Source: Apodemus sylvaticus (taxonomy: Eukaryota > Chordata > Mammalia > Rodentia > Muridae). From it: a stretch of DNA of 64,000 nucleotides. This document shows, piece after piece, positions 23,870-35,507 of this stretch. A program made the position numbers and the translations under genes. Below the pieces are notes generated by a model. The model was not told where the DNA came from and did no database searches. It was given only the letters and a program-made list of their open reading frames with translations. Numbering within the stretch: position 1 is the stretch's first letter; each line of letters opens with the position of its first letter. The DNA lies in NCBI RefSeq assembly GCF_947179515.1, contig NC_067477.1:130083896-130147895 (forward strand), written 5' to 3'.

Positions 23870-24715
23870 ACCCTTTTGTGTTTTCCATTCAGTATCCTTT
23901 AAAAGGCTGGATTTGTGGAAAGATATTTTATAAATTTGTTTTTGTCATGAAATACCTTATTTTCTCCGTCTATGGTAATTGAGAGTTTCGCTTGGTATAG
24001 TTATCTGGGTTGATATTTGTGTTCCCTTAGGGTCTGTATGACATCTGCCAAGGATCTTCTGGCTTTCATAGTCTCTGGCTAAAAGTCAGGTATAATTCTA
24101 ATTGGTCTGCCTTCCTAAGTTACTTGACATTTTCCACTTAGTATGTTTAATGTTCTTTCTTTGTTTAGTGCATTTGGAGTTTTGATTATTATATGCTGGG
24201 TGGAATTTCTTTTCTGGTCCAGTCTTTTTGGAGTTCTGTAGGCTTCTTGTTGTTCATAGACATGTCTTTCTTTCGGTTAGGGAAGTTTTCTTCTATAATT
24301 TGTTGAAGACATTTACTGGCCATTTAAGTTGTAAGTCTTCACTTTATTCTATACCTATAATCCTTAGGTTTGGTCTTCTCATTTTGTCCTAGATTTCCTG
24401 GATGTTTTTGGTTAGGAGCTTTTTGCATTTTGCATTTTCTTTCACTGTTGGGTCAATGATTTTTATGGTATCTTCTGCATCTGAGAATCTCTCTTCTATC
24501 TGTTGTATTCTGTTGGTTATGCTTGCATCCATGACTCCTGATCTCTTTCTTAGGCTTTCTATCTCCAGAGTTGTCTCCCTTTGTGATTTCTTCATTGTTT
24601 CTACCTCCATTTTTAGATCCTGGATGGTTTTGTTCAATTCTTTCATCAAGTTTATTGTGCTTTCCTATAATTCTTTAAGGGCATCTACCTGTTTACCTGT
24701 GCTCTCCTGCATTTC
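23870..24715 (-). pseudogene. L1-B ORF1, C-terminal and middle part
   Basis: The C-terminal domain is degraded at 23870-24380. The coiled coil is readable at 24389-24649 (TTLEIESLRKRSG, ITNRIQQIEERFSDAED). It is split from its N-terminus by the inverted L1 at 24716-25281. Confidence 0.8.
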
Positions 24716-24721
24716 ATGTAT

Positions 24722-24752
<31 letters not shown>

Positions 24753-25281
24753 TTTTCTATATTCTTTGTTTACATTCCAAATGATTTTCCCTTTCCCGGT
24801 AATCTCCTACAATGCTGCATCAAGCCTTTCCAGGACCTCTCCTTCCTTCTTCTTGGGAACCACTCTGGAAATCTGTCTGGCCATTCCTCAGAAAACTGGG
24901 CTTCCAGAGGAAACACGTCACTTCCAGAGGATCCTGCTATACCACTCCTGGGCATATACCCAGAGGATTACCCAGCATGTAATAAGGACACATGCTCCAC
25001 TATGTTCATAGCAGTCTTATTTATAATAGCCAGAAGCTGAAAAGAACCCAGATATCCCTCAACGGAGGAATGGATATAGAAAATGTGGTATATTTACACA
25101 ATAGAATACTGCTCAGCAATTAAAAACAATGAATTCATGAAATTCTTAGGCAAATGGTTGGAACTGGAAAATATCATGCTAAGTGAGGTAACTCATTCAC
25201 AAAAGAACACACATGGAATGCAGTCACTGATTAGTGGATATTAGTCCAGAAACTTTGAATACCCAAGACACAACTCACATA
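24716..25281 (-). mobile_element. 5'-inverted (twin-primed) L1 in L1-B ORF1
   Basis: An (ATTT)n tail at 24717-24753 and about 100 bp of 3' UTR on the - strand (24755-24857) are joined to ORF2 C-terminal plus early 3' UTR sequence on the + strand (24858-25281). The two arms are neighbours in a normal L1, with only about 8 bases lost between them. The duplication TCTCCTG(C/T)ATTTC (24703-24715 and 25282-25294) shows one insertion event. This is the signature of twin priming. Confidence 0.85.
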
Positions 25282-25482
25282 TCTCCTGTATTTCTTTAAG
25301 GGAGTTATTTATGTCCTTCTTGAATCCTCTACCAGTGTCATGAGCTATGATTTTAAATCCAGATTTTGCTTTTCCTGTGTGTTGAGGTATCCAGGACTTG
25401 CTGTTGTGGGAGAACTAGATTTGGATGGTGCCATGTTGCCTAGATTTCTGTTGGTAATGTTCCTACATTTGCCTTTTTCCAT
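25282..25482 (-). pseudogene. L1-B ORF1, N-terminal part
   Basis: Starts at the ATG ending at 25482 (MEKGK-type, the variant of MAKGK). It includes the PNLVLPQQQVLDTSTH-like segment near 25370-25420. It is interrupted after about 65 codons by the inverted L1. Confidence 0.72.
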
Positions 25483-25924
25483 CTCATTATCTCTGGTGTT
25501 AGTTGGTCCTGCTGTCTCTGGCTAGCACTTGTCCCTCCTGTGGTCCTGCAAGCCTGTCTCAGCACCCATAGGTGACTGGTTCTCCCCTGCCATAGAGTGC
25601 TGTGGAGCTGCCCAGCTCCTAGGTGCAGGTGGAGCCTGGAACGGCCCTGTCTCAGCAGCTCTGCCACTCCTGTGTTCCCTGCATTCCTGGCTGTACCACC
25701 TGCTCAGTGGCCAGAGAGAAGATGGTGGCCTTGCCTCCCAAGCCAGGAGTCAAATAACTCCCTGCAGAGCAGTTTTCCCCTGGCAGTATTAGTGTGCAGA
25801 GGGCTGTGGCACTGCCCAGCTCCTGGGTACAGGTGGAGCTCGGAAGGACCTTGGCCCAGCTGCTCTGACACTCCCATGTTCCCTGTGCTCCTGGCTGTAC
25901 CTTCCTGCTCAGTAGCCAGAGAGC
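25483..25924 (-). promoter_or_regulatory. L1-B 5' UTR with two promoter monomers
   Basis: Two tandem units with a period of about 204 bp: the CTGCCCAGCTCCT block recurs at about 25609 and 25813, and TGTTCCCTG..CTCCTGGCTGTACC-type sequence at about 25672 and 25877. The period and composition fit F-type murine L1 monomers. Confidence 0.75.
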
Positions 25925-26180
25925 TCCTTAATAAAACTTAAGTTCAGTTTTGTGAGACTAATAGTCCTATTATATTCTTTACTAGAAAAGGATTGTTTTG
26001 ATAAATTTTTTTCTTTAACTTTATGTTTACCTGTTTATAATTTTTCTTAATTTCTTTTTAATTGATATAATGTTTTATGGTGTAAAAATTCAGTACATGC
26101 TATGATTGATATTTGATTATAAAAATTAAATACATTTATAAATAATATCTATTTATTCATGATTTTTTCTTTGACTGGAA

Positions 26181-26620
26181 AATGCCTTTTGAGAATTTCA
26201 CACATTAGTAATGTGTTTATGTCACTTCTTCCCCTTCAGCTCCTCCCATGTCTCTTTGAAGTCCTTTCAAATTCATAACCTCTCTTTTAATTATTCCTGT
26301 CAGATGCATATGCACATGTACATGCACACATATGTAAATAAATACATCCTGCTGAGTCTCCCTGATGTTGCCAATACATATATGTGTTTAAGGATAACTA
26401 CTTGGGATTGGGTTATCTATCAGGGAATACTGAGTCTCCCTTACTCAGTAGTCACAAATTGCATGGCTTCCTGGCTTACAGGGGGTGAGGCTTTGTAACT
26501 GTTCCTGTCATATAGAATACATAAGCTAATCCTGGTCCTCTTATGATCTTTCCACTCCCTCTTCCCCTTGAGCCTTAGGTGGAAGGTCCTATCCTAGATG
26601 GAACATTAGTGATTGCCAAG
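26181..26620 (-). repeat. Rodent L1 (Lx-type) 3' UTR-like remnant, antisense
   Basis: Matches from memory the common rodent sequence with 'GAGTCTCCCTGATGTTGCC', 'TATCAGGGAATACTGAGTCTCCC' and 'CCACTCCCTCTTCCCCTTGAGCCTTAGGTGGA' type blocks, taken as antisense L1 3' UTR. The preceding 25936-26180 is AT-rich with nothing recognised. Confidence 0.45.
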
Positions 26621-26639
26621 AAGGATACAAATAAACACA

Positions 26640-27335
26640 ATAGCAGATGGAAAGATCTCCCATGTTAAAGATGACAGAATCAATACTTTGAAAATTACCA
26701 TCCTGACAGAAGCATTTATGGATTTATTGCAATCCCAATAAGATGCCCCTGAATTCTTTATCGTATTAAAGAATTTTCACCTGAAGAAATTCTGATGGCC
26801 GAGAGGCACCTTAAGAAGTGCTCAACATCATTAGTCATTAGGGAAATGCAAATCAAAACAACCCTGAGATTTCATCTTACACCAGTCAGAAGGGCTAAGG
26901 TCAAAAACTCAGGAGACAGCAGGGGTTGGTAAGGATGTGGAGAAAGAGGAACACTCCTCTACTGCTGGTGGGGCTGTAAGATGGTACAACCACTTTGGAA
27001 ATGAGTCTGGTGGTTCCTCAGAAAACTGAACATGACACTTCTGGAGGACCCTGCTATATCTCTCCTGGGCATATACCCAACGGATTTTCTGGCATGCAAT
27101 AAAGACACTTGCTCCATTATGTTCATAGCAGCCTTATTCATAATAGCCAGAAGCTGGAAAGAACCCAGATGTCCCTCAATGGAGGAATGGATAAAGAAAA
27201 GGTGGTTTATTTACACAATGGAATACTACTCAGCAATTAAAAACAATAATTCATAAAATTTTTAGGCAAACGGTTGGATCTGGAAAGTATCATCCTAAGT
27301 GAGTTAACCCAATCACAAAAGAATACACATGGAAT
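26640..27335 (+). pseudogene. L1 ORF2 C-terminal fragments, + strand
   Basis: First a diverged piece (26650-26767, 'GRINILKM..LPKAIYRFNAIPI' equivalent), then a younger piece from the FSPEEILMAERHLKKC region (26770) through the Cys-rich motif (26950-27000) and IYTMEYYSAIKNN (27210-27245) to near the ORF2 end. It joins head-to-head with - strand L1 sequence at 27335. There is no 3' UTR or tail. Confidence 0.75.
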
Positions 27336-29029
27336 GAGGTCTCATTTTTCAATTCTTGATCTTAGAGCATAAGCTATTGTTGTATTGTTCAGGAACTTTT
27401 CCCCTGTGCCCATGTCCTCAAGGGTTTTGCCCAGTTTCTTTTCTATTAGTTTGAGTGTGTCTGGTTTTATGTGGAGGCCCTTGATCCACTTGGAGTTTAG
27501 CTTAGTACAGGTAGTGTTTCTTCTTTTTCTATTTTGTGGAATAGTTTGAAGAGTATTGGGGTTAGGTCTTCTATGAGGGTCTGATAAAATTCTGCACTGA
27601 AGCCATCTGGTCCGGTGCTTTTTTGGTTGGGAGACTTTCTATGACCCCTTTTATTTCTTTAGAGGTTATGGGACTGTTTAGATGATCTATTTGATCCTGA
27701 TTTAATTTTGGTGTCTGACATCTGTCTAGGAAACTGTCCATTTCCTCCAGATTCTCCAGTTGTGTTGAGTATAGGCTTTTGTAGTAGGATCTGATGATTT
27801 TTTGAATTTCCTCAGTTTCTGTTGTTATATCTCCCTTTTCATTTCTAATTTTCTTAATCTGGATACTGACTCTGTGCCTTTTGGTTAGCCTGGATAAGGG
27901 TTTATCTATCTTGTTGATTTTCTCAAAGAACTTGCTCCTGGTTTTGTTGATTCTTTGTATAGTTCTTTTTGTTTCTACTTGATTGATTTCAGCCCTGATT
28001 TGATAATTTCATGCCTTCTACTCCGCCTAGATGAAATAGCTTCTTTTTGTTCCAGGGCTTTCAGGTGTGTAGTTAAGCTGCTAGTGTGTGCTCTCTTCAT
28101 TTTTTTTTTTTTTTGGAGGCAGTCAGGGCTATGTGTTTTACTCTTAGCACTGCTTTCATTGTGTTCCATAGGTTTGGGTATGTTGTGCCTTCATTTTCAT
28201 TAAATTCTAAAAGGTCTTTGATTTCTTTCTTTATTTCTTCCTTGACCAAGGTATCATTGAGTAGAATATTGTTCAGTTTCCACGTGTATGTGGACTTTCT
28301 GCTGTTTTTGTTGCTATTGAAGACCACTTTTACTCCATAGTAATGTGATAGGAGGCATGGTATTATTTTGATCTTTTTATATTTGTTGATTTCTGTCTTG
28401 TGACCAATTATATGATTGATTTTGGAGCAGGTACCATGAGGTGCTGAGAAAAAGGTATATTCTTTTGCTTTAGGATAAAATGTTCTATATTTTTTTGTTA
28501 AATCTAATTGGTCCAAAGCTTCAATTAGTTTCACTTTGTCCCTGTTCAGTTTCTGTTTTGCTGATCGGTCCATTGAGGAAAGTGCTGTGTTGACGTCCCT
28601 CACAATTATTGTGTTAGGTTCAATGTGTGCTTTGGGCTTTAGTAAAGTTTTGTTTATGAATGAGGGTGTCCTTGCATTTGGAGCATAGATGCTTAGGATT
28701 GAGAGTTCTTCTTGATGTATTTTTCCTTTAACCAGCAAGAAGTATCCGTCAGAGTCTCTTTTGATGACTTTGGGTTGAAAGTCAATTTTATATGATATTA
28801 GAATGGCTACTCCTGCTTGTTTCCTGAGACCATTTGTTTGTAAAATTGTCTTCCAGCCTTTTACTCTAAGGTAGTGTTTGTCTTTGACACTGAGGTGTGT
28901 TTCCTGTATGCAGCAAAATGTAGGGTCCTGTTTATATATCCAGTCTGTTAGTCTATGTCTTTTTATTGGGGAATTGAGTCAATTGATGTTAAGAGATATT
29001 ACAGAATAGTGATTATTACTTCCTGTCAT
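27336..29029 (-). pseudogene. L1-C ORF2, endonuclease and partial RT
   Basis: Start ATG at about 29029 (cat in CCTGTCAT). The endonuclease is readable at 28738-28097: IYAPNAR, VRDVNTALSSMDRS (the conserved VGDFNT is mutated), SKINHIIGHKTEINKYK. An A-run (T-run near 28100) and other lesions break the frame. The polymerase centre is deleted between about 27517 and 27516 in the joined sequence. Confidence 0.8.
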
Positions 29030-29091
29030 TTTTGATATTATTTTTTAAATTTGATTGATTATCTTCTTTTGTGTTTTATGAAAGAAGGTAA

Positions 29092-30305
29092 CTATCTTGC
29101 TTTTTCCAGAGTGAGGTTTCCCTGCTTGTATTGGTGTTTTCCTCCTATTATCCTTTGTAGGGCTGTGGAAAGATATTGGGTAAACTTGGTTTTGTCATGG
29201 AATATCTTAGTTTCTCCATCTATGGTGACTGAGAGTTTTGCTGGGTATAGTAGTTTTGGCTGGCATTTGTGTTCTCTTATGGTCTGCATGTGATCTGCCC
29301 AGGATCTTCTAGCTTTAATAGTCTCTGGTGAGAAGTCTGCTGTGATTCTGATAGGTCTTCCTTTATATGTTACTTGCCCTTTTTCTCTTACTACCCTAAG
29401 TATTCTTTCTTTGTTTAGTACATTTTGGGTTTTGATTATTATGTGACAGGAGGTATTTCTGTTCTGGTCCAGTCTTTTTCGAGTTCTTTAGGCTTCTTGT
29501 ATATTCATGGGCATCTCTCTCTTTAGATTAGGGAAGTTTTCTTCCATAATTTTGTTGAAGATATTTGCTGGCCCTTTAAGTTGTAAATCTTCACTCTCTT
29601 CAGTGCCTATAATCCTTAGGTTTGGCTTTCTCACTGTGTCTTGGATTTCCTGGATGTTTTGGGTTACATGCCTTTTGCCTTTTGCATTTTCTTTAACTGT
29701 TGAGTCCATGGTTTCTATGGTATCTTCAGCATCTGAGATTCTTTCTTCTATCTCTTGTATTCTGTTGTTGATATTTGCATCTCTGTCCCCTGATTTCTTC
29801 CCAAGGTTTTCTATTTCCAAAGTTGTCTCCCTTTGAGATTTCTTTGTTGTTTCTACTTCTGATTTTAGATCCTGTATGGTTTTGCTTAGCTCTTTCACTT
29901 GCTTGTTTGTGTTTTCCTGTAATTCTTTAAGAGATTTTTGTGTTTCCTCTCATGACCTCAGCCTGTTGACCAAAGTTCTCCTGTATTTCTTTAAGTGATT
30001 TTTGCATTTCCTCCTTATTGACTTCTATATTTTGACCTATATTCTCCTGAATTTCTTTAAATGATTTTTGTGTTTCCCTTGTAATGGCTTCTAACTTTTG
30101 ATCCATTTTCTCATGAATTTCTTTTAGAGATTTATTTATTCATGTGATCCTGTAACAGCATCATGAACAGTGATTTTAAATCCAAATCTTGTTTTTCTGG
30201 TGTGTTGGGGTATTCAGGACATGCTGTTAATGGAGAATTGGGTTCATATGCTGACATATTGCCCTGATTTCTGTTAGTAATGTTCCTACGTTTGCCTTTT
30301 GCCAT
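29092..30305 (-). pseudogene. L1-C ORF1
   Basis: The N-terminus MAKGKRRNITNRNQGN starts at 30305. The coiled coil and RRM are open at 29898-29488 (IQEIEERISDAED, NLRIIGTEESEDLQLKGPAN), and the C-terminal part ends at 29092. Frameshifts and a stop separate these parts. It has one copy of the 66-bp coiled-coil repeat (around 29935-29995). Confidence 0.82.
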
Positions 30306-30940
30306 GTAGTTCTCACTGGTGTTAGTTGGTCTTGTTGTCAATGCTGGACTCACCAGTGCAAGCTGCCTCTTCCCAGCTGGCCTCCGGGTGCATAGCTGGC
30401 CTCCTGCACTGCCTGGTGACCGGGTGATGTGGCCCAGGCTGTTCCAGATCCAGAGGCGGAGACAGGAAGGCTCCTGCCAGAAGCCTCAGGACTGGATCCT
30501 CTTCTCTGCAGGGCCAGACTCACCAGAGCAAACTGCTTCTTCCCAGCTGACCTCTGGGTGCACAGCTGGCCTCTTGCATGGCCTGGAGATGGGGCGCCGT
30601 GGCCAAGGCTGTTTCTGATCCCAAAGCAGAGACCAGAAGGCTCCCATCAGAGGCCTCAGGACTGGATCCTGTGGCCCAGGCTGTTCCTGATCATGAAGCA
30701 GAGACCAGAAGGCTCCTGCCAGAGGCCTCAGGACAGGATCCCCAGTTCTGCTGGGCCGGACTCACCAGAGCATGCTGCTTCTTCCCAGTCAGCTTCTGGG
30801 TGCACAGCTGGCCTCTTGCACAGCCTGGAGATGGGGTGCCATGGCCTAGGCTGTTCCCGATACCGAAGAGGAGACTGGAAGGCTCCTGCCAGAGGCCTCA
30901 GGACTGGATCCTATGTTCTGTAGGGCCAGACTCCTTTAGT
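30306..30940 (-). promoter_or_regulatory. L1-C 5' UTR with tandem monomers
   Basis: Repeated blocks GCCTCAGGACTGGATCC (about 30482, 30652 and 30897; a GGACAGGATCC variant near 30730) and GGGCC(A/G)GACTCACCAGAGCA (about 30509 and 30753). Full units are about 200-240 bp. An internal partial duplication of about 70 bp (around 30650-30725) makes one unit longer. Confidence 0.72.
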
Positions 30941-31255
30941 TTATTTAAATTTTAATCACAACTGTATTTAATTAAAGATTATTATGTGAACATAGGTTCA
31001 CATTTTTTTCTTGATATGTAATTTTATCATTGTTCATTGTTTGAAATTATGAGTATGGTATGTGTGTTTTATCTAATCCAATCCATTTCCCTCATTTCCA
31101 ATTCCTTCCCATTCTCCTCCACCTCTTTTTTTTTTTCATAATTTCATGTGCATTTTTTAAAACACTGGCTTTTCTGGAGCCAGAAGGTGCCACACAAACT
31201 ACTAGCAAAGGGGAGGAGCCAATAGTCCATAATTACAGAACCTATGAACCACAAT
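30941..31255. other. Intergenic, AT-rich
   Basis: No recognised feature. A short T-run is at 31127-31137. Confidence 0.5.
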
Positions 31256-31259
31256 CAAG

Positions 31260-31580
31260 AGGAACTTGAGACTATCCTGAGTGAGGTAACCCAGTACCAA
31301 AAGGATATGCATGGTATGTTACTCACTCTTAAGTAGATATTAGACATAAAGTACAGAATACCCATGATATAAACTATAGACATAAAGAGGCTAAGTAACA
31401 AGGATGGGGCAAGGGAAGATGTGTAAATCTTACACAGAAAGGGAAATAAAATAAACAACAGGGTGGATGGAGTAGGGAACTGGTTTGGGCAGGCAGTGGA
31501 GAGGGGAAGACAGTTGGGGATCAGGTGGGAGCAGAGTAGTGTGGTGTCTGGGAGAGATAACAGAAATTGCAATTATTTTT
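31260..31580 (+). mobile_element. Old L1 3' end remnant
   Basis: Starts at the ORF2 end block (CTGAGTGAGGTAACCCAGTA) and continues into 3' UTR with AATACCCATGATATAAACTA and a G-rich stretch at 31460-31560. Decayed, with no tail seen. Confidence 0.68.
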
Positions 31581-31589
31581 CTATTGTTT

Positions 31590-33165
31590 TTCCTACCACA
31601 ATTCACTCACTCCTTAGTCTTACACTGCTGTATCACATGGTCTTTAAATTGTCTGTTAGCCAAATACCTTTTTTTTTTTTACGTTGTTTCTTTCCTGCTT
31701 TGATTCTTATATAATCATATATAATCAGGGCATACTCTGGGTAAATTGAAAACATTATTTAAAGTTTTGACAATATACATTGATAGGAAAAAATATGCAT
31801 TTAAATACACCATGACTCTATCAAACGTTGCATTTTGACAAGAACCTCTAAATTCAAAATTTCATATTAAAACCAGTTATTTTAAATTTTCCCATGAACA
31901 TTACTGAAAATGGAGTGGTAAATAAAGATGATAGGTCTATATCTTAAGTGCAATCAGTGGTGTCTCCCATCCATGGAAATGTTCTACAGCTTGTGTGGAA
32001 TAATTCCCCTAATAAAGTTGATTTTTTTTAATAGTATAATGTTGGTTTAAAATTATGCCTTTTCTTTAATCAGAGCTCCATATTTTGTGCTGAAGCAACT
32101 TCTTCAGCTGATCTTGATAAACAACTTATCATTCAGATTAAGTGAGGGCTCTATATTAAAATTACAAAATTTTCCCAGAAGTAGAACTTTGCAATTTGCA
32201 GAAGGTTAACGTTGATTAGGTACAAAATGTTGTTCTTGGTGATGCTATTTTTGTTGCTCATCCAAAACTTCAGCTCTTCTTTCAGATAACAGGCTGAGAT
32301 TTTAGTCCCTGTTGAACATATTGTCCACTGAACACTTTCCAGCCATTTACTGAGTAGTTATTTTGCTTAAAAACAATATAGCAAATGACTTGTTATCAAA
32401 TGCCTTGATTGTTTCTTATTTCTTTTCCCTCAATACTAGATTATTCTTATAATGATTGAATATGTAATCACAACCATTCATTCAGGAGAAAGCCTTCAGA
32501 CTGAAAAATAGGCCAATTTAAAGGAAGGCTCATTTTGACATTTAAACTTCAAGAAAAAGTAAGTCTTGCCAATAATATTGAATTAGAGGTATGATTTTGA
32601 AAACAGAATTTCAATTAGCTAAAAAGACATAAAAATCCATATTTTTCATTTTATCTTTATTTTGTATTATTTTAAATATTTATTCTTATAACTGGTCTGA
32701 ATGTTATATTATTACACCAAATACATTTGTGCTTCTGGTATACAAGAAATATTATGAGTCCTGAAGTGACTCATGAGTAACAATTTTTAAAAGAGTTGTT
32801 CTTCCAAGTTTTTCAGCAAATCACAATATTCTTGGAAATTTCATGTATGTCTGGAAGTGTAAAACTGTTATAAAAAACTATTAAAATTAATATTGGTAAT
32901 ATTAGACTCAAGTCCATAAAATGTACTTTCAATTTTAAATACATATGTATGTTCAGTATGTGTATATTTTCATATATATACATATTTATGTATGAATGAA
33001 TGATACTTGTGTGAATACAGCTATCACATAGTAAACATCTTTATAGAAAAGAATAAAAGTAACATTTAAAATATTATTTATTATGAGAGGAAATATTACT
33101 TTTAAGTAAATACTAGATCATAGAACAATCTCTTATGTTATGAATGGTTTTTCTAATTAAAAATG
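31590..33165. other. Intergenic DNA without recognised features
   Basis: About 1.6 kb of AT-rich unique-looking sequence. No open reading frame of note, no structured RNA and no repeat that I recognise. Confidence 0.5.
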
Positions 33166-33169
33166 CTTC

Positions 33170-33470
33170 ATAGATGGACCCATGACTCCAGCCACATATG
33201 TAGCAGAGGATGGCCTTATCAGGCATCAGTGGGAGGAGAAGCCCTTGATTCTGGGAAGGCTGGAATCACAATTGTGGGGGAATGCCAGGGTGGAGAGGCA
33301 GGGGTGGGTGGGGAGGCAGGAGTGGGTGGGTGGGTGGGTGGGTGGAGGAGCACCCTCAAAGAAGCAGAGAGAGGGGCATGGGATAGGAACTTTCCAGAGG
33401 GGAAACTAGGAAAGGGAATAACATTTGAAATGTAAATAAAGAAAATATCCAACAAAAAAAGAAAAAAAAT
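33170..33470 (+). mobile_element. Short 5'-truncated L1 3' UTR tail
   Basis: About 290 bp of L1 3' UTR: a CATATGTAGCAGAGGATGGC-type start, then a G-rich tract with repeated GTGGG (33301-33345), then TTTGAAATGTAAATAAAG and an A-rich tail (33441-33470). No ORF2. No clear duplication. Confidence 0.78.
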
Positions 33471-33920
33471 ACTTTGCAATATAATTTGCAATAAGGATAT
33501 TTTTCTTTTAACACAAAATTTTTTGAAAGATGATAATAGTGTTTTATTTTCCTTATATTCACAAGAAGGAAATTGTATATTTAGGGAACTTTCCATAATT
33601 TGATATGCACATACAGTATGAATATTCAGAATAATTACTTTCCAATCTCCCTAAATATATCTATTTCTTTTTACACTATATTTTACATTAATTTATTACA
33701 TGTTACAAAGTGAACTATGAAAACATTAAGGAAAGTTTCTCTGATTAGGAACAATTTGTCCTAACAGTCCCACCTCTAAGCTTTTCTTTACTGCACATTT
33801 GTCAGATTTACTTCCTGATGTATAACTAGCATTATACCACAGGAAAATTTTATACATTAAGACCTTGAAAATCAAATCCCCATCTCCCAGCAAGATGGTT
33901 AATCTGGTAAATCTATTCCA
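33471..33920. other. Intergenic, AT-rich
   Basis: Nothing recognised. Confidence 0.5.
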
Positions 33921-34190
33921 CATAGCATATTTACCTGCAGTCCATTTCCATTCTTTGAGAGTTGTGGCCTTGTTGAAGTAGGTGTATCACTGTGGATGTG
34001 GGCTTAAGACCCTCACCCTAGTTGCCTGGAAGTCAGTCTTCTACTAGCAGCCTGCAGATGAAGATGTAAAACTCTTAGGTCCTCCTGCACCATGCCTGCC
34101 TGGATGCTGCCATGTTCCTGCCTTGTTGACAATGGACTGAACCTCTGAGCCTGTAAGACAACCCTAATTAAATGTTATCTTTTATAAAAG
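33921..34190 (+). repeat. Rodent interspersed repeat, family not named
   Basis: Recognised from memory as a common mouse repeat: blocks 'GGCCTTGTTGAAGTAGGTGT', 'GATGCTGCCATGTTCCTGCC' and 'AATGGACTGAACCTCTGAGC', then an ATTAAATGTT end. I cannot name the family with confidence. Confidence 0.55.
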
Positions 34191-34236
34191 AGAGAGAGAG
34201 AGACAGAGAGACGGAGACAGAGACAGAGAGAGAGTG
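34190..34236. repeat. (GA)n-rich microsatellite
   Basis: GA/GACA-rich stretch directly after the interspersed repeat, ending in GTGTGTG. Confidence 0.9.
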
Positions 34237-35079
34237 TGTGTAAATCATAGTCACTAGAGACTCTATACTCTGCTTTGAAACCAGGCCATAAATTGTGGAA
34301 GCGAGAAATGAAATTTTTTCTGGAACTTTTGTATCTGTTATATTTCAAAATGTGTTTCAGACTTGTCATTTTTATATATTATTTCTGGCATAGATAGTTT
34401 CTCTGTATCTTACTGCAATATAATTAGAAAGAATTGATCACAATTGTGTATATAAAACTCTAAAACTTTCTAGTTACTGTTCATTGTAGTAAAAGTTCAG
34501 TTATGTCTCTTTAATTTTAACTGTGGAAAAGATTTTACCATGAGTTGAAACCTATTCATTCTGTTAACATAAATGAATGACTCTTTTTTATGTTAGCAAC
34601 TTTATTTTTCTTAGATGAATTTTTAGTTAAAGTCCCTTTAAAATGAATTAATTGACTTTATTGTTGAGTTTTCTGTAATTAAAGAAAAATATTTATCCAG
34701 ATGTCTAAACTGATTCATCCATTTGACAGGAATACATCTACTTACTAGATATCTTGAGAAACGTACATCTGTAAGAAAAATACAACTTGAAAAAATGTAC
34801 TAGGCTGAAATTTTGATCTTCTCTTAATTTGCAACACCTGAACTTCAGGTTATATCTTTTATCTACACCAGAGATTTCCATATAACCACCTGTCTATATA
34901 ATTAAATTTAGGAAAATTATTACAGTTTATGATTATCAGTTCCTAATAAATTAAAAGATTTATAAGAAAGGCAGAGATTCTGTCTGACTCATCAAGTCTA
35001 ATAACTGAACCTTAAACTAGCATGCATGTGTATGGCTCATGGATTTGGACATTTATCTGGATGCTTTTAATCTCAGTAT
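34237..35079. other. Intergenic, AT-rich
   Basis: Nothing recognised. Confidence 0.5.
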
Positions 35080-35086
35080 AAAACAT

Positions 35087-35500
35087 ATCTACACAATGGA
35101 GTACTATTCAGCCATTAGAAACAATGAATTCATGAAATTCTTAGGCAAATGGATGGAGCTAGAGAATATCATACTAAGTGAGGTAACCCAGACTCAAAAG
35201 GTGAATCATGGTATGCACTCACTAATAAGTGGATATTAACCTAGAAAACTGGAATACCCAAAACATAATCCACACATCAAATGAGGTACAAGAAGAAAGG
35301 AGGAGTGGCCCCTGGTTCTGGAAAGACTCAGTGAAACAGTATTCAGCAAAACCAGAACGGGGAAGTGGGAAGGGGTGGGTGGGAGGACAGGGGAAGAGAA
35401 GGGGGCTTGCGGGACTTTCGGGGAGTGGGGGGGGCTAGAAAAGGGGAAATCGTTTGAAATGTAAATAAATTATATCGAATAATAAAAAAAAAAAGAAAAA
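35087..35500 (+). mobile_element. Short 5'-truncated young L1
   Basis: The last 50 or so ORF2 codons (YTMEYYSAIRNNEFMKFLGK region to SLISGY) plus the complete 3' UTR of the young family and an A-rich tail at 35482-35504. A short possible duplication AAAACAT lies at 35080-35086 and 35501-35507. It is very similar to the 3' ends at 2046, 3736, 37049 and 46000, so it is a recent insertion. Confidence 0.88.
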
Positions 35501-35507
35501 AAAACAT

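Larger units (their letters stand above)
17935..25924 (-). mobile_element. L1-B, full-length - strand L1 with nested insertions
   Basis: Reading the - strand: monomeric 5' UTR (25924-25483), ORF1, ORF2 and 3' UTR ending near 17935. A possible 11-bp duplication TCCTTAAT(G/A)AA lies at 17924-17934 and 25925-25935 (one mismatch). Two later L1s sit inside it, at 20096-21915 and 24716-25281, each with its own duplication. ORF2 also lacks about 240 bp near 22438. All frames are broken. Confidence 0.85.
27336..30940 (-). mobile_element. L1-C, rearranged - strand L1
   Basis: 5' UTR monomers (30306-30940), ORF1 (29092-30305) and ORF2 N-terminal part (about 27517-29029) are in normal order. Then a jump of roughly 340 codons leads to a short post-RT piece (27336-27516), and then the inverted + strand ORF2 sequence at 26770-27335. 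No 3' UTR, tail or duplication could be found, so simple twin priming does not explain it fully. Confidence 0.75.

Noticed and set aside
30319..30955. Overlapping frames of 99-164 codons in the L1-C 5' UTR
   Set aside because: They run antisense through tandem promoter monomers and repeat with them. No conserved protein.
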